Below, piece by piece: positions 11,303 to 22,710 of a stretch of 64,000 bases of DNA. Position numbers and translations under genes: made by a program. The stretch is taken from contig QWDQ01000016.1 in NCBI GenBank assembly GCA_003868215.1, positions 406,858 through 470,857 of the forward strand, written 5' to 3'. A model generated the notes under the pieces. The model saw only the letters and a program-made list of their open reading frames with translations, did not search any database and was not told the DNA's origin. The stretch's first letter is position 1, and the number at the start of each line of letters is the position of its first letter. Origin of the DNA: Pseudophaeomoniella oleicola. Lineage: Eukaryota; Ascomycota; Eurotiomycetes; Phaeomoniellales; Phaeomoniellaceae.

Positions 11303-13040
11303 ATGGCGAAGTTGCCCAAGATCTACAACACCTACTTCGTAGCATTCATTGCTACGGTAGGTGGTATGCTTTTCGGTTTCGACATTTCCTCCATGTCCGC
11401 CATTATTGGCACAGACCAGTACCTTGCCTACTTCAACAACCCTGCTGGGGTCCGCCAGGGTGCCATCAGTTCTGCCCTTGCTGCAGGATCCGTTGTAGGC
11501 AGTATCGCCGCGGGTCCCATCTCCGACAAAATAGGTCGCCGCGACTCCATCATGTTCGCTTGCCTGTGGTGGCTTGCGGGTACTGCTGTGCAAACCTCTG
11601 TCCAGGACTTTGGAATGTTGATGGGCGGACGTATTCTCAATGGTATCTGCGTGGGCATCACCTCATCTCAAGTACCCGTCTACCTCGCCGAAATCGCCAG
11701 AAAGGAGGCCCGAGGGCGTCTCATCGTGATCCAACAGCTTGCCATTGAATGGGGTATTTTCATCATGTATTTTGTTGGCTACGGTTGCAGTTTCATCAGC
11801 GGCCCTGTAAGTGTTTGATATCTGTGTGTCTGTGGATGTGCTCTAATCTCATCTAGGCTTCCTTCAGAACCGCTTGGGGAATCCAATTTGTCCCTTGCGT
11901 CTTCCTCATGATCGGGCTTCCATTCCTGCCTCGTTCGCCCCGATGGCTGGCTAAGGTCGATCGGTCCGAAGAAGCCATCCAAATTCTAGCCAAGATCCAG
12001 GCCCATGGCGATATCAATGACCCGCTCGTGGTTGCCGAATGGGAAGAAATCACTATGACCTTGCAAGCTGAGCGAACTGCGCCTCCAGGTTGGCGCAAGT
12101 TTGTCTACAATGGGATGTGGAAACGGACATTGGCTGGTTTCACGGTTCAAATGTGGCAGCAGAACAGTGGTGCCAACGTCATGACATACGTACGTTCCAC
12201 CGAGTATCTCTCTCTTTTGCAACCTTTGCTGACTCTGTCATAGTACGTCGTCTACATTTTCCTGATGGCTGGTTTGACTGGTAACGTCAACCTTGTCTCA
12301 TCTGGTATCCAGTATGCTTTGTTCATTATTTTCACCACATTTATTTTCTTCTACATCGACAAGACCGGCCGTCGCCCGTTGCTCATCTATGGCGCTATCC
12401 TTATGGGCACCTGTCATTTCGTCGTGGGTGGTATCTTGTCTGCCGGTGAAAGTGTACCCGACGGTGTTGATGGCAATAAGAACGTTCTGATTAGAGTCAG
12501 TGGTGGCAAGGTATGTACACATTGTTCAGCATGTCAAGGATACTCCACTCACCGTTGACGCAGGCACATGCCGTCATTGCTTTCTCGTACCTGCTCATCA
12601 TTATCTACGCCTTGACACTTGCTCCCGTTGCATGGGTCTACGCGGCGGAGGTGTGGAGTTTGGAAACCCGGGCCGTTGGTATGAGTATTTCTGCCATCGG
12701 GAATTGGCTCTTCAACTTTGCCCTCGGTCTTTACATTCCTCCCGGTTTTCAAAACATCAAATGGGGCATGTTCATCGTGTTTGGTGCCATGTGTTTTCTC
12801 GGTGCTGCTCAGTTCTACTTTACTTACCCAGAGACCTGCGGTAAAACTCTTGAGGAAATTGAAGAGTTGTTTGCTCCTGGTGGTCCGAAGCCATGGCAAA
12901 CCAAACCAGGCAACTCCAAGTTGGATGCTATGATCGTGGAAGCTCGCGAAAAGCATTACACTGTTGATGATGTGTTTACGCATAAGATGGATCACCAACA
13001 TGCCGAGATCACGGGAGAGAAGGGCGATGTCCCCGTCTAG
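11303..13040 (+). CDS. Hexose transporter, MFS sugar porter family
   Basis: Proton-coupled or facilitative sugar uptake at the plasma membrane. Exons 11303-11806, 11857-12189, 12244-12510 and 12564-13040 (introns 50, 54 and 53 bases) encode 526 residues, the usual size, with 12 predicted membrane spans. Sugar-porter signatures are all present: GGMLFGFDISSMSA in TM1, DKIGRRD between TM2 and TM3, GRILNGICVGITSSQVPVYL, QQNSGANVMTYY in TM7, DKTGRRP between TM8 and TM9, and the closing PETCGKTLEEIEELF. An ATG further upstream in frame (11168) would add 45 residues; 11303 was chosen because MAKLPKIYNTYFVAFIATVGG is the normal family start. It resembles high-affinity glucose transporters of Aspergillus and relatives; the substrate is inferred. 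Confidence 0.9.
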
Positions 13041-14617
13041 ACGAGGAGAGGCTTGGTGGGATGCGCAGCTGACGGTTCGAGGGCTTCTAGTGCTAAGTGC
13101 CGCCACCACCGGCAAAGCGATCGTTACAGTGGATGTGTATTGCTGAATAATGCCGTGAAGTAGCTCATGCACAAGGTATATAGCTGCATCAATCGATACC
13201 ATGATATTTTTGTACTACATGGTTTGTGTTGATTCATATCATTGCAGTCTTCTGTGCGATATGCATTACGTCAGTCCACGTGCAACAGTAGCAGGCAGCA
13301 GGCAGCAGGAGATCTATCGACTCGTAACACCCACGACCGCAGGATTTAGAAGAGGCAACCTTTTCGGCGCATCATACCAAACCTCACGGGATATTATATG
13401 CATCCTCAATTGTATCATAGTGCAGCCCTTTGGCTGGTCTTTAGTGGTTGTTCAATCTCGTTATCACATTCGTAGTCGCTAGCCGTCAGATCACTTGGAT
13501 CAAGCCTCCCCTTCCAAGACGACGAGGTTACACATTTACTCCGTGCGACCGTGGTCACGGTTATGACTCACTGGGTACAACTGATAACACAAGCATGTGA
13601 AATTCGGAATGCAAACTTCGAAGGATTCGAAATGAGAGACCGAAAAAGTCTATGAAAGATGTGCTTGGCCGTCGAGAGAAACGTTGATGAAACGTGCTTA
13701 AGGGACCTATGGTGATCATGCAGGGTATGCCTCAGCGAGCCCACCCAACCAACCATTATCTCTCGACCTGTACCCTGTACAGGGAGATGATTACCGGCAT
13801 AAACGTGTGTGGCAGGACTCAGCGACGCGCTTGCGGTCTAGTATCGAGCTGCCAGGACCACCTATTGTTGTCGTTTGTTTCGAAAACACTATCGGCAAAG
13901 CGATCGAAATGATCTTTCTTTCACATGACACAGCTGCATCGGAAGGAAAGAGAAGAGTTATCGCCAGCGGTCATCATAAATTGCCGCCCCAAAAGGATGC
14001 ATCTTACCACCTCTATGACCGATCTCACATTCCATTCGCTACCGTCCTTATCAATGCCGGCTGCATGGATCAATAACGTCTTTCTTTGGCTACTTGCGGG
14101 CACGAGGGTCGGCACCATCCTAGGCCGCTTTGCCAAAGTCAACCCAATCGCAATGTGTCTCACATGTCATGGGAACAAGTATAGTACCCGACTCTCTCTG
14201 CTTCTCTGTGCTCGAGACTAGAATAAGTCGAGGACCGAAGCCTAGTTCTTGATGTTCCTCCTTACAGAAGCTGTGTCCACGTCAGTTGTGTAACCTCCTC
14301 AGCCGTTGTTATTCACTGAGTCCTGCCTGGATGTTTTTGCTTCTCTCTGCCGAAGACAAGGCTCCCAGTAATGACCTATAATGAGCACTGCCGCCGCTGC
14401 ACTGTACCGTTTCTACCCTCGGGTTGCAATTTACCGGCGGCTCTCAAATCCCTCACCATAATCGTGCTGCCGCTACACCGACCTCGTAATATTGCAGCTT
14501 CTAAGCAATTGATGTGAACCAACAGTGATGGTGTAACACCGGCTTGCAATTCGATCACCACTGTCGTTTGCTTCAACATCAACCCCATCTATACAAATAT
14601 CTTGCTATATTTTAACC
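13041..14617. other. Intergenic, no gene seen
   Basis: These 1,577 bases contain only short frames without family features, the longest being 98 codons at 13925-14221. No repeat or RNA gene was recognised. Confidence 0.45.
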
Positions 14618-15460
14618 ATGGCCTGCCCAATATCGATACGGCGAGATAACCTTCGTTCTCCTGTCATCCACAATTTCTCACAGGGAGATCAACTACTCTC
14701 GCATGAGATTGCCCACCTTCCTGAATTCTACCGACATTCTAAAGCGGATCTGTCGGGGATCTGGGAGGCTCCTCGACTGCAGTCTGTACCCACCGATTTG
14801 CGTCTCAGAAGATCTCAGTTGAGTCCACTCGACTTGAGCTTTCTTCGTCCAAGACCTGTTCCGGCGCCCCCAAAGATGGCCGGCATGTGGGAGCCAGTCT
14901 CTGATGGTACTTCTGTTCCACTTGCAATTGTCGTCGATGACGATGTGTCTCGAGCATTCGACACTGTCTATGACGAAATCTCAGAGCAGTATATGGGAGA
15001 TTTTGAGCCTGGTTGTCCCTCCAATCTTGGACTCCTTCTGATCCTGGCAAAGCGAGCTTTCAATGATTCCAGGTTCGAGCACCACAAGGAGAGGATGGCG
15101 ATCATGGTCGAAGAATTGTCAGCTTTCGCAGACGCATTCCTTGCATCTCAGGAGGTGCTTGACCCTTCTACGGTTTCAAACGAGGCCTACGAAGACAACG
15201 AAATGACGGCTGGAGATGAGCTCCTCATGCTTAGCCTAGCAGTACGTCTGGGCAAGAAGGTCGCTATCATACCACAGCAAGAGCAAAGGCCCGTCTTCGT
15301 GACCTTTCTCTCTTTTCCCCGACAAATATCAGGTGAATACGTCAGGCTCTGGTTCGGTTTTGACCACGAAGTTCTTTCGCGCAAAGTTCGTTGGCAGCAC
15401 CTTGCAGAACTCGTCTCGAAGGATGTTTGGGACTTGAGCTTCTCTCACTTTCCTCAATGA
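14618..15460 (+). CDS. Uncharacterised protein, 280 residues
   Basis: Single-exon frame with a good start context (accATGG). I do not recognise the family. The product has no signal peptide or membrane span. The first 100 residues are Pro/Arg-rich with two copies of a similar phrase, LSGIWEAPRLQSVP and MAGMWEPVSDGTSVP. The rest looks globular and acidic (VVDDDVSRAFDTVYDEISEQY, then YEDNEMTAGDELLMLSLAVRLGKK) and ends with RVR-free, Trp-rich helices (VRWQHLAELVSKDVWDLSF). Composition and codon use look like the neighbours, so it is probably a real protein. It is isolated between long intergenic regions, so context gives no hint of function. Confidence 0.6.
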   Translation: MACPISIRRDNLRSPVIHNFSQGDQLLSHEIAHLPEFYRHSKADLSGIWEAPRLQSVPTDLRLRRSQLSPLDLSFLRPRPVPAPPKMAGMWEPVSDGTSVPLAIVVDDDVSRAFDTVYDEISEQYMGDFEPGCPSNLGLLLILAKRAFNDSRFEHHKERMAIMVEELSAFADAFLASQEVLDPSTVSNEAYEDNEMTAGDELLMLSLAVRLGKKVAIIPQQEQRPVFVTFLSFPRQISGEYVRLWFGFDHEVLSRKVRWQHLAELVSKDVWDLSFSHFPQ

Positions 15461-18192
15461 CACCAAAGGGGACAGAACGACCTGACGATATCACAATGTA
15501 CAAATTACGACTTCTGGAACGGGTTTCGGTGTATCCCCATATAGAGTCAACGAGACCACGTGGATTGATTGAGGAAGCTGATGAGCTGAGGTACAAGCTT
15601 TTGATACCCCTTTGCTTCACATCATGTATTATGTTAACGATATGTTCTGTCTCTTTGCGCGCTTTGCAGGTCATTGCGCCATTCAATGAAAGTCATGATC
15701 CCTGGTCGAATTCAAAGATCCATACCATGATCCTCTTGTTGAGTGCCTGCTGCGTTGAAAGATTGACCCAAATGAGGATTGTATGTTAACTGCAATCTCG
15801 TGGGTTCAACTCGATGAACGGACTTGTCTATCATGAAGGCCTTGCATGCGACCGCAAGCCAATGTGCGGCGCTGAGGTGATCCCAGAAGCACCTGGCCTC
15901 TTAGACGACTACAGTGTCTCTTCTCTTTTTCGCGGATTCTGATCTTCGTCATTACGAGCGCCGATCAGCACTCTGACTCAGAGTCCCTGACAGAAGCTTC
16001 CGACATCCTGCTGCCTTGCTGATCGCTCCAACAGGCCCTACACAGCCGTTCGCCATTGGGTATCAAAAAATCTATCCGCTTCCCAAAACTCACATGGATG
16101 AGCAGAGCAGAGCAGAGCAATATGCAAGGATACCTTCGTTGCACTACAACCCGTTTCTGGACCATCATCACAATTACTTCCCAGCCGTCTCGCCGTTTTC
16201 GATCAGGTCCAACAACAGCAACAACAACTAACATCGGGCCCTCGTTTCTGAAGACCCTGTCACCCCCCTGCAAGGAACCTAATCCGGACCAAAAACCCCT
16301 GCATATTCCTTGCACTGGAGAGGACGGACGATAAGCCACCGGTACCAGCACAAAGCAATCGGTCCGCAGTCCTTGATCATTTACATTATTAATCCCTCAT
16401 TTTTCTCTTCCTCCAATACCTGGATGGGAATATGGAAGCAAGCTTTTTGGTGTTCCAACGCTCGATGTCACATTACCGGCACAATATGCGGCCGACTCAA
16501 TATTTCAAAGCTAAGTATCATCCCCTTGTCTAACGTTGGCTATAACAAGCATCATATATTTCCCTAAAAATAAGGTACTCTATTTGTTTTCTTGTTTCCT
16601 TCACATATTCCAGAATGTCCCTTTCACCCGCAACACTGATCTTCCTCTCCACAGCTCGAGTCTATCCGATCATTCTTCGTGTTACATCATCGCCTCAAAC
16701 CATAGCACGCAAACCACACGCGAAGCAGATCTATCTCGGCAACCGCGCGTACCATGAGAAACGATAGCCATACATACGGCTACTACTGACTATCTACCTA
16801 TGTACCTGCCTACCTCCGGTACCTTGTTCTTTCCCCCTCGGGCATTTGCGGGGAAATGCCTACAGTAGCTTCCAGAATACCGTGAATCCATCCGGCCGGA
16901 CCCCAATCACGAACCAATCGTTTCACAGCATGTCAGCGACTTTTTTTCATTCAATTCACCCAGAATCTTGTCTGAGTTAACTTGACAGTCTACGCAGGTA
17001 ATAGGTATCTAACTTGGTCCCAATCTGATCAGACTGTGTCCACACCGTCTCAATCATCGTCGAAGAAATACTCCAGGTCCAGACGAGATGCAACGGTCCT
17101 GTTCATACCATGATACAACAGACACCTATCCTAAGTACCTCAACTCTCAACCCCATCTTTTGGGTTCCATCTCATCTCTTCCTCCCTCCTCCAAGACTGG
17201 ACTGCACATTCATGTAAGTAAGTACCTCAAAGTCCATACCTAACACCGCCGCCGCTGTATCGATCTTGCGCCTTTTACATTTAATCACTTTCTCCTCGAC
17301 CATCTTACGACGAATGATCTGCCACCCATGAAATCGTGCCTGGGTCAGTTACTCTACTTACTTACTTATCCTTAATGAATGAATGGGGTGGGGGCTCAAT
17401 TAATTAATGGCTAACTGCCAAACGCGCCACAAACGTCGACATGACAGACACACACAGAATATACATTGCTCAGTAGGTTCCTTAATCGATTGAACTTGTC
17501 TCTCTCTCTCTCTCTGTCTGTCTGGACAATTACGAAATATATCCTTAATTAGGTAACTACCTAGGTACCTATCTATGTAACTCAAGACCAAAACCACTTA
17601 CATGCTCTGCTCAACCAATTGTATAATATATGCTTGCTTGGTTTTGGGTACCTACCTAACGGACGAACTAGGAAAAAAAAATAATTTTTGGGGCACTTCG
17701 AATCTGGAATCTAGATAATAAGGTAAGGTAAGGTAGGTAACTTAGGTTCGTGTAATGATGATGATGAAGAGTAAAAGAGTAAGAGAGTAGTAAGTACCAA
17801 ACTATGAGAGTTGATTAGGAAAGAAAGAAGATGAATAAAAGTACGATATGGTTATTATAATTATAATGATGGTTGACCAGCATTGGAAAAAGGAGTTTTC
17901 AAAAGCAGGGAGAGAGGAATGAAGACGGGAGAACTCGGTTCAAGGCAGTTCAGTCTTTGGCAACGATACAAGGAATAGAATAGTTTTTTCTTCTTTTAGG
18001 ATTGCTTTCTTGTTTCTCATGCCTTACCTGATCTATGTGCCTAGAGTAGCTAAGGTAGGTAGGTAGACAGGTGATCGAAAATCGAGAAAATACCGTTCAG
18101 TTCGGAATAATCAGACCCGATAAGGGCCATCTTTATTATCGTGAATTTATCTGATATGTGAATATCAAAACAAGACCTCAATGTTTTGCGAC
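15461..18192. other. 2.7 kb gene-free region rich in short motifs
   Basis: No protein frame here is convincing. The DNA is full of TACCTA/TAGGTA tracts (for example 16797-16822, 17552-17578, 17648-17660, 17721-17742 and 18050-18066), plus a TC run at 17499-17515 and AT-rich stretches near 17660-17880. It could hold an unannotated non-coding RNA or a large regulatory region. The 3' end of YHM2 lies at its right edge. Confidence 0.5.
17499..17515. repeat. TC dinucleotide run
   Basis: Short simple repeat (TC)8 followed by TGTCTGTCTG. It lies in the gene-free stretch between the unknown gene and YHM2. Confidence 0.8.
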
Positions 18193-19302
18193 CTAATGTT
18201 TGGCCGTGACCTTATCTCCCGTGAGTTTCTCAACCGCTTCCTTTGCACTGTGGTTTGACTGTTAGCACATTGAAAACAAGGAAATAGGCATCGGAGGAAC
18301 TCACATATCACCCAAAGCAACCATGCAGACGGTTTGCCAACAACTCAACCCAATTCTAGGAGCAACGCCTCTGTATAATCCCTTAACTCCATTTTCCTGC
18401 ATGATATATTTCAATGTCTTTCCAACAGTCAAATTCTTGGGTCTCTTGGGATCGTCTGTCTTGCTTTGCATTTCCACCCGGATAACTTCGATAGGTTGAT
18501 TCCATGCAGACAGACCACCACCAAGAGCGGAAGCAAGAATCTTTTCGGCGCCACTCAATTTCTGTCCCTCTTCTTTGCCAGTGGCCCTTCGAATAGCTTG
18601 TTCTGCGAGACGGGAAAGACCGAATCGAGATCCCCAATTGGTAACTTGACGAATAGCGACAGCATTGACACCACGGTTGATACCACGAATACCTTCCTTT
18701 CGATAAATATCTCGGAACGTTTCGAAGGTCGAAGGAGGCTTAACGCCAGTGGCCGCCAGTTTATGTTTGGTGATCTCAACTGTCTTCATACAAGTGCAAA
18801 ATCCCATGGTCGCATAGGCTTGTGCGGCCCCTCCAACCATACCACCGACAATACCACCACCAAATTGAGAGGCACCGAAAGAACGAGCATAGTATTCGGC
18901 TTCGGAGGCGACGAAGAGGAGGACAGCGCCTTTGGTCGAGGCTTCAATCCAAGCCCAAGGAAGCAAGCCTTGGTAAACTATTGTACGCAGACATTAGAAC
19001 CGATCGTAGATGGATGGGGAAATGGCAGATGCGCATCGCAAGTCGAAGTGACCGAATCGATCATTATGAAGGCCGAAAGAGAGAGACTTACAGCCAAGGA
19101 CACCACCACGACCCCAAATTCTACGCATGGCACCCGGGAACGAGTCCGATCTGTTCGCAGCCATTGTGGTCTTGACGACTTCCAATGGTTGACCCAAGGA
19201 CGTCACTTCGAACATGTTCAGCCCTGCACCTAAGAGCAAGTTACTGAACTTGATAGGCTTCTTCTCCAGCTTGGGAGGAGCTGCGACAGAAGTTGCGGAC
19301 AT
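18193..19302 (-). CDS. YHM2: Mitochondrial citrate/2-oxoglutarate carrier, YHM2 type
   Basis: Inner-membrane carrier of the SLC25 family. The yeast protein exchanges citrate for oxoglutarate and supports cytosolic NADPH. Exons 19302-19092, 18977-18305 and 18247-18193 (introns 114 and 57 bases) encode 312 residues. The carrier repeats show PLEVVK in the first ([11 protein letters not shown]), TVEITK in the second (Thr in place of the usual Pro) and PIEVIR in the third ([14 protein letters not shown]). Strong YHM2 hallmarks are [19 protein letters not shown] and [15 protein letters not shown]. It is on the same strand as, and next to, the citrate synthase gene whose product it would carry. A 255-codon plus-strand frame across it is a shadow. 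Confidence 0.9.
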
Positions 19303-19573
19303 CGTTGTCAGTGGTTCGAGATGGAGGGGCCCTGACCAAGGGAAAAGCTCGGCTTCGTCGCCTGAATGGAAGATGAAAGGTTGGAAGGGACAGAAAGCTG
19401 CAAGTCGGAATGCAGTGATTGATATGTGAAATAGCTCCCAGTTCAATGACGAAGCGCAAATAGCTGTTATTGTACTCGTTGACTACTGTTGTTCGGTGGA
19501 GAAAGACTGGGGGCGTCTAAGGGGAGCTTGGGTGGGTAATTGCTTTTTCTGTTGGAGAGCTGATAGGCCGTAA

Positions 19574-19585
19574 TACTACGTAGTA
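19574..19585. repeat. Perfect palindrome TACTACGTAGTA
   Basis: This 12-base inverted repeat lies about 270 bases upstream of the YHM2 start. Partial copies recur in several other intergenic regions of the window (see findings). It is a candidate binding site for a dimeric regulator; the role is inference. Confidence 0.5.
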
Positions 19586-20783
19586 CATGGAGCTGACAGA
19601 CGATCACTCAACAACAATCAAGAGAATGGCCGACGCAGATGAACGTAAGCTGACAGAGACGATGGAGAAGAGGAGAGAAAGAGGAATGTTGTATAGAAGA
19701 TGGATGTTCTGCACCTTTCTGTCTCATTGTTGACCATACCATACATATCTTAATCACAACAACAGCTCCTGTCCCTAAGGCACAGTACCGTATCTCGATC
19801 GGTCACCGACTGCATATTGTACAGTACCGTACCATAACTTAAATTTGGATGTTAGTTCAACGCGGCCTCCCGTCGATCAAAATGAGGGATGGTCTCACCT
19901 CAACGGAAAATAAGCATAACTCCTAACTTTGCTATCAAGAACCAGCGAGCGTCAGGGTAAAGGAAAGTGGAAATCTTTCGTTAGCGGACAAACGGCCTCC
20001 GCAAATCACCAACTGGTGATTACTGTCGCTGAAAGTTATGTCCGGTTCCGATATCTTGACTTCCGATTCTCTCTTGTGGTGATATACTTTATTATATACG
20101 TACTGAGTAATGTCATCGGTCATTAAATAAAGCGGAAATCAGTATTCTCCTGTACTCGTCCAGGAAGGATATGGGCAAAAGCTGAAGAACATCTACAAGT
20201 ATACTAGTCAATTATAGCAGATGTCGGTATTGTATAGTATCGTCTCAGCAATATGCAATATACTACGCTATATATCGCAGATACAACCATCGGTGACTTT
20301 GGAACCTGTGCAAGTACATTGCTCCGATCATCATCTAGAACGGAATCTTTGAGGCAGTAGGATTTTGGTCTGGTCAACAACTCTCCGAGTCCAGCCGTAG
20401 GCGATGCTAAGATAGACCACTTGGGTAGGTAGATTAAGGCTTGCAGCTTCATATAACGTTAGTACGTCTAAAAGGTTCCGATTCAGGCTGCACATCTAAT
20501 AAACACCGTTGTTACGGAAGTAGTATCGGAGCAGTAAGTTATCATAAATGTATTGGTGCTATCCACAGAATCAAATCATTTCTAGGTAGTATCACATAGA
20601 GCAAGCACCTGTAGATCAAACATTTCATGACGGTGCTTACGATAGAAAATAGTGAGGTCGCTCACCGTCAAGCATGTGGCAGTGTTCGGTCCTCAAGGCG
20701 GGAGGTTCGGATAGGCGGTCTATAAAGATCTCAAGCTGCTAGTTAGAAAGACGGTACCGCCCGGTCACGGCTGTTCAACGTCT

Positions 20784-20807
20784 TTCTCTCTCTCACACAC
20801 ACACACC
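20784..20807. repeat. Compound TC/AC microsatellite
   Basis: A run of TC units passes directly into AC units between the citrate synthase and YHM2 genes. Confidence 0.8.
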
Positions 20808-21167
20808 TAGGACCTTGTCTGGTAAGGAAGTTATCACTTGAGATACCCCACAAACCAAGTATCCCACGAGGGCATTCCGAATGAGCCGAGCTCAACAGTG
20901 GAGACCGTTACATGAAAGGCATCTGTTGCTGCACCTGTACCAGAGCTTGGAAGCTCGAGGGATCCGCATCCACCATCAATCATGGCGCATGCACGTCGAG
21001 GGCCAAGAAGGGTCATTTCAGAAGGAACAAAGGCTCATATTCAAAAGCATCGCTAATTTACAACATGATGAATGAATCCCTGCTCCTTCCTATTACATCA
21101 AACTGTCGTAGTATACACCTCGACCATGCTTCTGCTCTCTATAACGTATCTCTTCTCCTCTTCTAAT

Positions 21168-22710
21168 TTACAACTTAGCACCAACAAGCTTGGCATAAGC
21201 TTCTGTGCTGAAAGACTTGGGTCGTTCAATTGGTGCACCAACAGCACGGTCAATGATCAATTGAGGTAGGACACCAAGTGCACGTGAGACACCAAAGAGG
21301 ACAGTGTAGTAGCTGGCCTCGGTCAATCCGTAGTATTGAAGGAGGACACCAGAATGCTAGAAGAATGTCAGCGATAGTTGATACCGGACTAAGGGGGAAA
21401 TCTTACGGCATCGACGTTGGGGAATGGGTTCTTGGTCTTTCCGTGCTCAGTCAAGACACCGGGAGCAATCTTGTAAACCTGGCTGACCAACTTGAACATT
21501 GGGTCTTCTGGAAGCTTCTTCAAAGCGAACTCGCGTTGCGACACGTAACGTGGATCAGTCTTGCGGAGGACAGCATGACCGTAACCAGGAACGACCTGGC
21601 CAGAGTTGAGAGTCGACCAAAGGTAGTCGGTGATGGCCTTGTCACTAAGATCGTCGCCGACCTGAGACTTCATCTTGGTGAGCCAGTTCAAGACTTCTTG
21701 ATTGGCCAACCCGTGGAGAGGGCCAGCAAGGCCGTTGAGACCGGCGGCAAGTGACAGGTATGGGGAGCTAAGCGCACTACCAACCAAGTGGGTAGTGTGG
21801 GCACTGACGTTCCCACCTTCGTGGTCAGTGTGAATGGTCAAGTAAAGACGCATTAACTCAATGAAATCCTTGTTTTCACCGAAGCCCAACTGGTTGGCCA
21901 AGTTGAACGAGTAGTCCTTGTCCTTTTGGATCGGCGCAACCTTTCCATCCTTGAAGATATTGCGGTAGATCTTAGCTGCGATGGTTGGAAGCTTGGCAAT
22001 CAAATCGAGAGAATCCTCGAAAGTGTAGTGCCAGTAGTCTTTCTTGTTCATTCCCTTGGCGTATGCCTTCGAGAATGCGGACTCGTGCTCAAGAGCAGTC
22101 ACAGCGGCAGAGAACTGCGCCATTGGGTGAAGGGTGTTTGGGAAGCGGTCGATCATTTCCTCGACAAAGGCGGGAAGGTCGGAGCGGGCAGCCCATTCGG
22201 CGGACAAATCACGAACTTGTTGTTCGCTTGGGACCTCGCCGGTCAACAACAACCAGAAAAGACCTTCGGGAAGAGGCTCCTGGCCGCCCTCAGCCTTTGG
22301 CAATAGTTCCTGGCATTCTGGGATAGTCTTGCCGCGGAACCGGATACCCTCCTCAGAGTCGAGGACCGAACCTTCCCAGACGAGAGACTTGATCCCACGA
22401 GCACCACCATAAACTTGGTCCAGCGTCACCTCCCCGACAACCTTGGAACCATATTCCTTTCTCAACTTCTTGATTTTCTCAATCTCTCCGGGGAGCTTAT
22501 CGGCGAAGGTGTCCTTTAAGGACTATTGAAGACAGTGTCAGCATAGGTGATGCGATGGAATGCGCCAACGACGCTGACGGCAAACCGTACCTTGGTCTTT
22601 GCGGAAGAATAGCATCGAGCTCCATTAAAAGCAGCCGATTGCACGGTTGGCTTGGAGAGGCGTGCAGTGGAGCGCAAGACGGAGTTGCCCAGTCTCAATG
22701 AAGTCGACAT
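21168..22710 (-). CDS. Citrate synthase, mitochondrial
   Basis: Condenses oxaloacetate and acetyl-CoA to citrate in the TCA cycle. Exons 22710-22591, 22522-21407 and 21356-21168 (introns 68 and 50 bases) encode 474 residues, the normal length. Residues 1-37 ([20 protein letters not shown]..) form an Arg/Ser-rich matrix presequence. The active site is complete: [10 protein letters not shown], the catalytic His in [12 protein letters not shown], the second His in [12 protein letters not shown], and the catalytic Asp in NVDA|HSG, with intron 2 falling directly after NVDA. The last residues are VGAKL; AKL fits the peroxisomal PTS1 pattern, so dual targeting is possible. Methylcitrate synthase is the main alternative, but the sequence fits the citA-like branch better. 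The neighbouring YHM2 carries citrate. Confidence 0.93.

Larger units (their letters stand above)
19303..21167. other. Intergenic between citrate synthase and YHM2
   Basis: These 1,865 bases separate two minus-strand genes and should contain the YHM2 promoter. A perfect 12-base palindrome TACTACGTAGTA lies at 19574-19585. A TC/AC run is at 20784-20807. Many short AT-rich segments occur at 20060-20300. No gene is supported. Confidence 0.5.

Noticed and set aside
12549-13202. 217-codon minus-strand frame opposite the hexose transporter
   Set aside because: Shadow of the last transporter exon, without family features.
18466-19233. 255-codon plus-strand frame opposite YHM2
   Set aside because: Antisense shadow of a well supported carrier gene; its product has no recognisable domain.
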